DNA of 19,720 bases from UBA9676 sp036522155 (GTDB lineage Bacteria; Actinomycetota; Actinomycetes; Streptosporangiales; Streptosporangiaceae). How positions within the stretch are numbered: the stretch's first letter is position 1; the number at the start of each line of letters is the position of its first letter. Of this stretch, positions 1 to 6,304 are shown in pieces. The position numbers were made by a program, and so were the translations under genes. The stretch is from NCBI GenBank assembly GCA_036522155.1, contig DATDGI010000132.1:1-19720 (forward strand), in the 5' to 3' direction. Below the pieces are notes generated by a model. It had not been told where the DNA came from and searched no databases. It saw only the letters and a list, made by a program, of their open reading frames with translations.

Positions 1-62
1 TGCGCGGCATGTGCCCGGTACATCTTCCAGGCTTCGCCAAGAACTCCCGATAGTGGGTTCAT
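1..62 (-). CDS. Start of a minus-strand gene, truncated by the window edge
   Basis: The minus strand reads open from an ATG at 62 to the window edge, giving about 20 residues (MNPLSGVLGEAWKMYRAHAA). This resembles the cytoplasmic N-terminus of actinobacterial multi-spanning membrane proteins that open with a short 'EAW-x-Y-R' helix before the first TM segment, but that is recall, not proof. No Shine-Dalgarno precedes the ATG. A TACGAT -10-like hexamer (minus strand, 75 to 70) ends 7 nt before the ATG, as expected for a leaderless transcript. The gene would be divergent from the liv operon. With so few codons, a chance ORF is possible. Confidence 0.4.
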   Translation of the reverse strand, partial: MNPLSGVLGEAWKMYRAHAA

Positions 63-156
63 GGCGGTGATCGTACAGCGAGCGGGTAACGCGTGGCTGC
101 CTCCACGCCGCTGGATCCCAGGCTGGCGAGGTTCGGTATCAGGTTCGTGACGTTAT

Positions 157-173
157 CCACCCCGGCCGGGTGG
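157..173. promoter_or_regulatory. Inverted repeat just upstream of the liv promoter
   Basis: The arms CCACCC (157-162) and GGGTGG (168-173) flank a 5-nt centre. The repeat ends 4 nt before the -35 hexamer at 178, a typical place for an activator or repressor site. No regulator gene for it is visible in the window. Confidence 0.35.
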
Positions 174-177
174 CCCG

Positions 178-206
178 TTGACACCCCCCAAGTCGATCAT
201 TATCGT
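178..206 (+). promoter_or_regulatory. Sigma-70-type promoter of the liv operon
   Basis: A perfect TTGACA -35 (178-183), a 17-nt spacer and a TATCGT -10-like hexamer (201-206) predict transcription starting near 213. This leaves a leader of about 58 nt before the livH start at 271. The -35 and spacing are ideal; the -10 matches consensus at four of six positions. Confidence 0.55.
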
Positions 207-260
207 TCGGGCTACTGGCTGAGCCACCTACTGTATGCCTTCCCACCTGGTCGCGCCCCC

Positions 261-265
261 GAGGG
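261..265 (+). promoter_or_regulatory. Ribosome binding site that sets the livH start
   Basis: GAGGG lies 5 nt before the ATG at 271. The in-frame ATG at 235 has no comparable site, so 271 is preferred. Confidence 0.6.
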
Positions 266-270
266 ATGAC

Positions 271-1152
271 ATGACCACCTTCCTTGTGAGCGTTGGTATC
301 GGGCTTTCCACCGCGGCGATCCTGTCACTGTCCGCGGTCGCGTTCACACTGGAATACGCGGTCAGCCGGGTCGCGAACTTCGCCCACGGCGAGTTCCTCA
401 CCATCGGTGCCTACGCCGCCTACTCCGGGCAGGCGCTGTTCCACCAGAACGTGGCGGCGGCCGCGGTGATCGCCGCGCTGGCCGGCGCGGCGGCCGGGCT
501 GGTCATGAATCTCGCGCTGATCGAGCAGTTCCGTGGCCGCAGCGCCATCACGGTCTTCATCGCCACCCTGGGGGTGGCACTGATCGTGGAGAACGTGCTT
601 GACCTCATCTACGGCGCGGCCAACGTGACCTACACGTTTGCGCAGGGCAACCTGCACCACGTCGGGCCGTTCCTGTGGACCACCTCCGACATCGAGGTGA
701 TCGTCTCGGCGCTGGTCGTGGCCGGCCTGATCTACCTGCTGCTGCAGCGGACACGATTCGGCAAGGCGGTCAGGGCGGTCTCCCAGGACCGGTCGCTCGC
801 CCAGGTCAGCGGCATCCCGGCGCGCCGGATCGTGATGCAGACCTGGGCGCTGGCCGGTGCGATCGCCGGGTTCGCCGGGTTCGTGCTGGCCGACACGATC
901 GGCACCTTCAGCCCCACACTCGGCTTCAGCTTCCTGCTGCTCACCATCACCGCCACGGTGGCGGGCGGCATTGGCCGGCCGTATGCCACCCTGGGCGGCG
1001 CCCTCATCGTGGGGCTGGTGATAGAGATCGCGGGCACCTACACCAGCTCGGAATACCAGCTGGTGTACGCGTTCCTGCTGCTGGTGATCCTCATGCTGTT
1101 CCGGCCGAACGGCGTGTTCGTCCGGCGGAGCGCGGTAGCAGTGCGGGCCTGA
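271..1152 (+). CDS. livH: Branched-chain amino acid-type ABC transporter permease, LivH family
   Basis: This is one of the two inner-membrane permeases of a HAAT-family ABC importer. The 293-residue protein is almost entirely hydrophobic helices and carries the LivH hallmark NFAHGEFLTIGAYAAY near the N-terminus. A second LivH-like stretch lies in the C-terminal third, ending TATVAGGIGRPYATLGGAL. Length is normal for LivH (about 290-300). ATG 271 is preferred to the in-frame ATG at 235 because GAGGG precedes it and the extra 12 residues are not LivH-like. Its TGA overlaps the livM start (TGATG), implying translational coupling. It should pair with LivM and the LivG/LivF ATPases. HAAT importers carry leucine-type amino acids but also urea, amides and aromatic or short organic acids, so the substrate is not fixed by homology. 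Confidence 0.92.
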   Translation: MTTFLVSVGIGLSTAAILSLSAVAFTLEYAVSRVANFAHGEFLTIGAYAAYSGQALFHQNVAAAAVIAALAGAAAGLVMNLALIEQFRGRSAITVFIATLGVALIVENVLDLIYGAANVTYTFAQGNLHHVGPFLWTTSDIEVIVSALVVAGLIYLLLQRTRFGKAVRAVSQDRSLAQVSGIPARRIVMQTWALAGAIAGFAGFVLADTIGTFSPTLGFSFLLLTITATVAGGIGRPYATLGGALIVGLVIEIAGTYTSSEYQLVYAFLLLVILMLFRPNGVFVRRSAVAVRA

Positions 1153-2189
1153 TGTACTGGGTCAGCATCTTCACCGAGGCGGGCATCTTCGCCATCCTGG
1201 CGCTCGGCCTGGACGTGATCTGGGGCTGGGGCGGCGAATTCGACCTGGCGTTCTACGGGTACCTGGCGCTCGGCAGCTACATGACCTTCGTGCTCAGCAT
1301 CGGCAAGCCGCCGCCGTCGGTGGAGTACATCATCGGCTGGCACCTGCCCGTGGTGCTCTCGATGCTGCTGGCCATCGTCGTGGTGGTGGCCCTGGCCGCG
1401 ATCATCGGGGCGATCGCGCTGCGGAACCTGCGCGAGATCTACTTCGCGGTGACCACCCTGGCGGCGGTCTACGCGCTGTACCTGCTGGTCGAGAACTACA
1501 CCCCGCTGTTCGACGGGTACAACGGGGTCTACGGGCTGATCAACCCGGGGCAGACCGCCCTGAACCTGACCTACAACGGCTACCGCATCCTCTTCCTCGT
1601 GGTCGTTTTCGTGCTGCTGTTCCTGGCCTATCTGCTGGTACAGCGGCTGTCGCGCAGCCCGTTTGGCCGAATGCTGCGTTCGGTGCGGGAGGATGAGCGC
1701 GCCGCGGCCGCGTACGGCCGGCCGGTGTTCTCCGCGAAGTACCGCGCCTACCTGTTCGGCGCCGCGCTGGCCGGGCTGACCGGTGGCCTGTTCGCGATCT
1801 TCATCAGCGCCTTCAACCCGTCCGCGTGGACGCCGCAGGAACTGCTGGTCATCTACGCCGCCATCCTGGTCGGCGGGCGCGGCAACCCGCGCGGCGTGAT
1901 CCTCGGGGTGTTCGTCGTCTACATCGGCTTCATCGAGCTGACCCGGTTCCTGCCGTCGCCGGCCTCGCGGCCGGACTTCGGCCCGGCGGCGCGGCAGATC
2001 CTCATCGGCCTCATGATCATCCTCATGCTGCGGTTCCGGCCGCAGGGGCTCTTCCGGGAGCGACCCGGGCTCGACCGGGGCGAGCAGCCCGCCCCGCCGC
2101 CGGAGCCCGGGCCGCTCGCCGTGTCGGCCAGCGCGGCCCGCGAGGCCACACCGGACGCCCAGCCGGACGGCGATGGGGGTGCCGGATGA
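1152..2189 (+). CDS. livM: Branched-chain amino acid-type ABC transporter permease, LivM family
   Basis: This is the second permease of the importer, 345 residues starting MYWVSIFTEAGIFAIL. The ATG at 1152 shares its A with the livH stop. LivM-type features are FDLAFYGYLALGSY in the first third, the cytoplasmic loop RSPFGRMLRSVREDERAAAAYG before the later helices (read here as the EAA-like coupling region), and AILVGGRGNPRGVILGVFVV near the C-terminus. Multiple TM segments are evident. The last 45 or so residues after FRPQGLF form a Pro/Ala/Glu-rich, probably disordered cytoplasmic tail that is not part of the core family. The stop overlaps the next start as ATGA at 2186-2189. The open frame extends upstream to 675, but that part overlaps livH and is a shadow. 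Confidence 0.92.
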   Translation: MYWVSIFTEAGIFAILALGLDVIWGWGGEFDLAFYGYLALGSYMTFVLSIGKPPPSVEYIIGWHLPVVLSMLLAIVVVVALAAIIGAIALRNLREIYFAVTTLAAVYALYLLVENYTPLFDGYNGVYGLINPGQTALNLTYNGYRILFLVVVFVLLFLAYLLVQRLSRSPFGRMLRSVREDERAAAAYGRPVFSAKYRAYLFGAALAGLTGGLFAIFISAFNPSAWTPQELLVIYAAILVGGRGNPRGVILGVFVVYIGFIELTRFLPSPASRPDFGPAARQILIGLMIILMLRFRPQGLFRERPGLDRGEQPAPPPEPGPLAVSASAAREATPDAQPDGDGGAG

Positions 2190-2962
2190 GCGCCGCGCTG
2201 CTGGAGATCGAGCACCTGACCAAGGCGTTCGGCGGCGTCCAGGCCGTGCGGGACTGCACCTTCTCGGCCCCCGAGGGCCACGTCATCGGCCTGATCGGGC
2301 CGAACGGCGCGGGCAAGAGCACCGTGGTCGACCTGGTGTCCGGGTTCGGCCAGCCGGACTCCGGCCGCATCACGTTCGGCGGTGAGCCGCTCATCGGCAA
2401 GCGCCCGGACGTCATCTCCCGGCTGGGGCTGATCCGGACATTCCAGACACCACGCGAGTGGCGCAACCTCACCGTGATGGACAACGTGCTGCTGGGGCGG
2501 CGCCGGTTCGCGAACGAGTCGCTGTGGCGCTCGCTGTCCCAGGCCCGCCGGATCCGCCGCGCGGAAGAGGATGACCGGGCCGCCGTCCGGGTCATCCTGG
2601 ATCGCTTCCAGCTCGCGGGGCTCAAGAACGAGCTGGCGGTGACCCTGAGCGGCGGCCAGAAGCGGCTGCTCGAATTCGCGCGCATCGCCGCGGCCGAGCC
2701 ACGGCTGATCGTCCTGGACGAGCCGATGGGCGGGGTCAACCCGGTACTGGGAGCCCGGATCGGGGAGGCGGTCGGGCAGTTCGCCGCCGACGGACGCACC
2801 GTGATCGTGGTCGAGCACAACCTCCCGTTCATCGAGCAGACCTGCGACCAGGTGGTGGTCATGGATCTCGGCGAGGTTATCGCCCAGGGACCGTTCGCCG
2901 GCCTGCGGGACAACCCGCGGGTGGTCGACGCCTACCTCGGGATGGACCTGAGCCATGGCTGA
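2186..2962 (+). CDS. livG: ABC transporter ATP-binding protein, LivG family
   Basis: This cytoplasmic ATPase of the HAAT importer has 258 residues. Visible motifs are Walker A GPNGAGKST (38-46), the signature LSGGQ (154-158), Walker B LIVLDEP (174-180) and an H-loop His at about 211 in VVEHN. RTFQTPREWRNLTVMDNVLLG is the family-typical Q-loop region. The C-terminus ends with the LivG-like DAYLGMDL. ATG 2186 lies in an ATGA overlap with livM and has GGGGGT a few bases upstream. It should form a heterodimer with LivF on the LivH/LivM permeases. All catalytic motifs look intact. Confidence 0.94.
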   Translation: MSAALLEIEHLTKAFGGVQAVRDCTFSAPEGHVIGLIGPNGAGKSTVVDLVSGFGQPDSGRITFGGEPLIGKRPDVISRLGLIRTFQTPREWRNLTVMDNVLLGRRRFANESLWRSLSQARRIRRAEEDDRAAVRVILDRFQLAGLKNELAVTLSGGQKRLLEFARIAAAEPRLIVLDEPMGGVNPVLGARIGEAVGQFAADGRTVIVVEHNLPFIEQTCDQVVVMDLGEVIAQGPFAGLRDNPRVVDAYLGMDLSHG

Positions 2963-3683
2963 GCCGGCTGCCACCGAGGTGCTGCGGGCCGAGGGCGTGA
3001 CCGCCGGGTACGGCGGCCCGCCGATCATCGAGGACGTCTCGCTCGCCGTCCAGGCCGGGAAGATCACCGCGATCGTGGGGCCAAACGGCGCCGGGAAATC
3101 CACGCTGCTGAAAGCGCTGACCGGGCTGCTGAAAGTGACCCGGGGCGAGGTGTACGTCCAGGGCGAGAAAACCACGAACGTCCCGCCGGAGAAACTCGTC
3201 CGGCGCGGGCTCGGCTATGTGCCGCAGGTATCTAACATTTTCCCGGACCTCACGGTGCGGGAGAACATGGAAATGGGGGCGTTCACCCGCCGGCGCGGTG
3301 TGGACGCCCGGATCGACGAACTGTGCGAGCTGTTCCACGACCTAGGCAAGTCGCTGCGGCGCCGGGCAGGAATGCTCAGCGGAGGCCAGCGCAGCATGCT
3401 CGCCATGGCCAGGGCGCTCATGCTTGAGCCCGCCGTTTTGCTGCTCGACGAGCCGAGCGCCGGGCTGTCACCCCTGCTCCAGAGCGCGCTCTGGGAGCAG
3501 ATCGAGAAAATCGCCGCCACCGGAGTCGGGATCTGCGCGGTCGAGCAGAACACCCGGCGAACCCTCCGCCACGCGCACTGGGGCTACATCCTCGTGCTCG
3601 GGCGCAACCGGCTCGACGGTCCCGCCCAGGAACTGCTGCACGACGACACCGTCGTGGAGCTCTACGTCGGCCGAATGAACTGA
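2955..3683 (+). CDS. livF: ABC transporter ATP-binding protein, LivF family
   Basis: This is the second ATPase of the importer, 242 residues, overlapping livG by 8 nt. Visible motifs are Walker A GPNGAGKST (42-50), a Q-loop Gln near 91 (GYVPQ), LSGGQ (141-145) and Walker B VLLLDEP (161-167). The H-loop position reads AVEQN, with Gln where many ABC ATPases have His; this is usual for LivF-type subunits and not a sign of decay. It is the last of four tightly overlapping genes and is followed by an 83-nt gap with a small hairpin before the binding-protein gene. Confidence 0.94.
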   Translation: MAEPAATEVLRAEGVTAGYGGPPIIEDVSLAVQAGKITAIVGPNGAGKSTLLKALTGLLKVTRGEVYVQGEKTTNVPPEKLVRRGLGYVPQVSNIFPDLTVRENMEMGAFTRRRGVDARIDELCELFHDLGKSLRRRAGMLSGGQRSMLAMARALMLEPAVLLLDEPSAGLSPLLQSALWEQIEKIAATGVGICAVEQNTRRTLRHAHWGYILVLGRNRLDGPAQELLHDDTVVELYVGRMN

Positions 3684-3698
3684 CCAAGGCGAGCCAAA

Positions 3699-3733
3699 CG
3701 GCCGGGCACTGCCGGGACTCCCGGCATCGGCCG
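3699..3733 (+). promoter_or_regulatory. Intercistronic hairpin between livF and the binding-protein gene
   Basis: The core is a perfect inverted repeat: TGCCGGG (3710-3716) pairs with CCCGGCA (3720-3726) around a 3-nt loop. CGGCCG at 3699-3704 and 3728-3733 can form an outer stem. There is no U-tract. In liv-type operons such hairpins often help set more binding protein than membrane components, by attenuation or mRNA protection. That role is inferred. Confidence 0.4.
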
Positions 3734-3753
3734 CCCGACTCGCACAGAAATAT

Positions 3754-3760
3754 GAGGAGA
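3754..3760 (+). promoter_or_regulatory. Ribosome binding site that sets a GTG start
   Basis: GAGGAGA lies 6 nt before the GTG at 3767. The in-frame ATG at 3752 would overlap this site and lacks one of its own. Confidence 0.7.
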
Positions 3761-3766
3761 ACCAGC

Positions 3767-5023
3767 GTGAAACATCTGAAGATCACCAGGACCGCCGTGG
3801 CCTGTTCGGCTGCGCTGCTGCTGGCCGCGTGCGCGTCCTCAAGCTCATCGAGTGGCGGCACCCCGTCCGGGCCGGTCACCTACGGCGTGCTCTCCTGCTT
3901 CACGGGCCGGCTGGCGAGCCTGGGCCAGGCCATGCTGCAGGGCTCGAAGGTGGCCCAGAGTGAGATCAACAGCGCCGGTGGCGTGCTCGGCCAAAAGGTA
4001 GCACTGGTCACCGGTGACACCGGCTGTGACGTCGCCGACGGCGTGACCGCCACCAACCAGATGCTGACTAAGAACATCAGCGGCGTGATCGGCCCGGAGA
4101 CCCAGGAGATCAACGGGGTCGAGCCGATCCTGGACTCCCGGCACATCGTGGACGAGTTCCAGGGTGGCGACACCGCCCGCGACCACCAGACCGACCCCTA
4201 CTTCTTCCGTGACAGCCCGTCCGACTCCCAGCTGGGCGTGGCGATGGCGCTGTACGGGCACCAGAAGGGCTACACCAAGGCCGTCATGCTGTTCTATTCC
4301 GACCCGGCGGCGCAGACCTTCCTCAAGCCGGTCTCGACGACGTTCACCAAGCTCGGCGGCACCATCATCAAGACCATCATCGTGACCCCGGACCAGACCT
4401 CCTACGTGAGCCAGGTCCGCGAGGCGATCGCCGCCCACCCGCAGGTGATCTTCACCCAGGAGGACCCGCCCACCGCGGCCGTGCTGTTCCGTGAGTTCAA
4501 GCAGCTTGGCGGCGGCTCGATCCCGTGGATCGGGACCGACGTCACCAGCGGCAGCGACTACTTGAAGGCGATCGGCTACCCGACCGCGCACTCGGTGCTG
4601 ACCTCGATCTACGGGACGTCGATCACCGGCACGGCGAACACGTCCTTCATCAGCCTGTTCAACAAGCTCTACCCGAGCCTGAAGGCGGCCGGCCCGCTGG
4701 CCAACGCCAACTACGCCTATGACGCGGTGATCTCGCTGGCGCTGGCCGATGACTACGCCAAGACCCTCAACGGCACCACGGTCGCGCACGACATGGCCAA
4801 GGTGACCAACCCGCCCGGCACGCCGTGCTACACCTACGCGAGCTGCCTGAGGCTGATCAAGGCGGGCACGAAGATCAACTACGAGGGCGCCAGCGGCAGC
4901 CTCGACTACAACAAGTACAACAACACCTTCGGCCCCTACGGCGCCTTCGTGGCCAGCCCGTCGGGTATCGAGCAGCAGGTGACTGTGATGTCGGCGACCC
5001 AGCTGGCGGCGGCCACGCCGTAG
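3767..5023 (+). CDS. Lipoprotein substrate-binding protein of the HAAT importer
   Basis: This extracytoplasmic, type I periplasmic-binding-fold (Peripla_BP_6/LivJ-like) receptor should deliver substrate to LivHMGF. From GTG 3767 the protein has 418 residues. A Lys/Arg-containing n-region and hydrophobic core lead to a lipobox LLAAC with the lipidated Cys at about 22, followed by a Ser/Gly-rich linker. The mature part opens with TYGVLSCFTGRLASLGQAMLQG and contains SEINSAGGVLGQKVALV, both typical of the family. It then alternates strands and helices up to the C-terminal VTVMSATQL. Four Cys outside the lipobox (in LSCF, TGCD, PCYT and SCLR) could form two disulfides. It lies last in the liv group, and a strong hairpin follows 15 nt after the stop. 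The ligand cannot be read from sequence; the neighbouring CoA-transferase and carboxyltransferase hint at an organic acid. Confidence 0.92.
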   Translation: MKHLKITRTAVACSAALLLAACASSSSSSGGTPSGPVTYGVLSCFTGRLASLGQAMLQGSKVAQSEINSAGGVLGQKVALVTGDTGCDVADGVTATNQMLTKNISGVIGPETQEINGVEPILDSRHIVDEFQGGDTARDHQTDPYFFRDSPSDSQLGVAMALYGHQKGYTKAVMLFYSDPAAQTFLKPVSTTFTKLGGTIIKTIIVTPDQTSYVSQVREAIAAHPQVIFTQEDPPTAAVLFREFKQLGGGSIPWIGTDVTSGSDYLKAIGYPTAHSVLTSIYGTSITGTANTSFISLFNKLYPSLKAAGPLANANYAYDAVISLALADDYAKTLNGTTVAHDMAKVTNPPGTPCYTYASCLRLIKAGTKINYEGASGSLDYNKYNNTFGPYGAFVASPSGIEQQVTVMSATQLAAATP

Positions 5024-5037
5024 CCGGCGGCCAGGTC

Positions 5038-5074
5038 CTGGCCTGCCGCCCCGAGCCAGTGGGCGGCAGGCCAG
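5038..5074 (+). terminator. 14-bp perfect stem-loop after the binding-protein gene
   Basis: Positions 5038-5051 pair without mismatch to 5061-5074 around a 9-nt loop, and the stem is very GC-rich. There is no U-tract, as is common for actinobacterial terminators. It lies 15 nt after the stop at 5023 and 57 nt before the caiB-like start. It either separates two transcripts or protects and partly terminates the upstream message. Confidence 0.65.
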
Positions 5075-5131
5075 CGCCGGCCTCCCGGGGCGTTCCGGGC
5101 ACGGCGGCGGCAGGAACCAGGAAAGGATGCG

Positions 5132-6304
5132 ATGGCGGGCCCACTGGCCGGAGTGCACGTGCTCGATCTGGCACGGGTCCTCGCCGGGCCGTATGCGGCG
5201 ATGCTGCTCGGCGATCTCGGCGCCGAGGTGATCAAGGTGGAGCGCCCCGGGGCGGGCGATGACACCAGGCACTGGGGCCCGCCGTTCGTGCCCGCCGGTG
5301 ACGAGGCCGAGAGCACCTACTTCCTGTCCATCAACCGGGGCAAGCGGAGCGTGGCCATCGACCTGAAGGACCCGGCCGAGCGCGGGTTCGTGGAGGCGCT
5401 GGTGCGCTGGGCCGATGTGCTGGTCGAGAACTTCCGGCCCGGGGTGATGGACCGGCTCGGGCTGGGGGACGCGCGGCTGGCCGAGCTGAACCCGCGGCTG
5501 GTCCGGCTGGCCATCAGTGGCTTCGGCGAGCACGGTCCGGACCGCGACCGGGTCGGGTACGACCAGATCCTGCAGGCCGAGGGCGGCGTGATGAGCCTGA
5601 CCGGGACCGCGGCCAGCCGGGCGGTCAAGGTGGGCGTGCCGATCGCCGACGTCAGCGCCGCCCTGTTCGGGGTCATCGGCGTGCTCGGGGCCCTGGTGGA
5701 GCGGGAGCGCAGCGGGCTCGGCCAGCGGGTGTCCACCTCCCTGCTCGCCGGGCAGACCGGCATCCACACCTTCCAGGCGACCAGGTACCTGGTGGCCGGC
5801 CAGGTGCCCGGGCTGTCGGGCAACCATCACCCGACGGTCGCGCCCTACGGGGTGTTCGACGCCGCGGACGGCCCGCTGGTGCTCGCGGTCGGCAACGAGG
5901 ACATCTGGCGGCGGTTCGCGCCGCTGGCCGGGCTCGACCCGGCCGACAGCCGGTTCGCGACCAACGCGCTGCGGCTGGGCAACCTGGCCGAGCTGCAGCA
6001 GATCCTGAACTCGGCATTCGGGCGGCACCCGGTGGCGGGCTGGCTGGTCCGGCTGCGGGCCGCCGGGGTGCCGGCGGGCGAGCTGAAGACCCTCGACCGG
6101 GTCTACGACAGCGAGCAAGCACAGGCCGAGGAGCTGGTCTGGGAGGTGGACCACACCCGGCTCGGCCGCATCCGGCTGCCCGGCCATCCGGTGCACTTCA
6201 GCCGCACCGCGGTGGCGCCGGGACTGCCGCCACCGCTGCTGGGCGAGCACACCGGCGAACTGCGCGAGGCACTCCTCGGGCCTGTCCAGGCTGATGGCCG
6301 CTGA
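5132..6304 (+). CDS. CaiB/BaiF family (class III) CoA-transferase
   Basis: Class III CoA-transferases move CoA between acyl-CoA thioesters and free carboxylic acids in the cytoplasm. This 390-residue protein is full length. It begins with the family opening LAGVHVLDLARVLAGPYAAMLLGDLGAEVIKVERPG and has NRGKRSVAIDLKDP at about 69-81 and ENFRPGVMDRLGLG at about 99-112. The expected catalytic Asp is D173 in PIADVSAALFG, by analogy with Asp169 of formyl-CoA transferase. GNEDIWRRF and the C-terminal hinge region are present. ATG 5132 has GAAAGGA 4 nt upstream. The 3' end overlaps the following carboxyltransferase gene by 11 nt, so the two are co-translated. The substrate is unknown; the adjacent importer suggests an imported acid. 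Confidence 0.92.
   Translation: MAGPLAGVHVLDLARVLAGPYAAMLLGDLGAEVIKVERPGAGDDTRHWGPPFVPAGDEAESTYFLSINRGKRSVAIDLKDPAERGFVEALVRWADVLVENFRPGVMDRLGLGDARLAELNPRLVRLAISGFGEHGPDRDRVGYDQILQAEGGVMSLTGTAASRAVKVGVPIADVSAALFGVIGVLGALVERERSGLGQRVSTSLLAGQTGIHTFQATRYLVAGQVPGLSGNHHPTVAPYGVFDAADGPLVLAVGNEDIWRRFAPLAGLDPADSRFATNALRLGNLAELQQILNSAFGRHPVAGWLVRLRAAGVPAGELKTLDRVYDSEQAQAEELVWEVDHTRLGRIRLPGHPVHFSRTAVAPGLPPPLLGEHTGELREALLGPVQADGR

Noticed and set aside
61..150. Short plus-strand ORF starting at ATG 61 (about 29 codons)
   Set aside because: There is no ribosome binding site or known similarity, and it lies before the liv promoter. The minus-strand reading at 62 looks more protein-like.
1919..3175. Minus-strand open frame (418 codons) across livM, livG and livF
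   Set aside because: It is antisense to three genes with intact ABC motifs and has no recognisable domain of its own.
3620..3630. LivF H-loop with Gln instead of His as a sign of a broken ATPase
   Set aside because: The AVEQN form occurs normally in LivF-type subunits, and all other motifs are intact.
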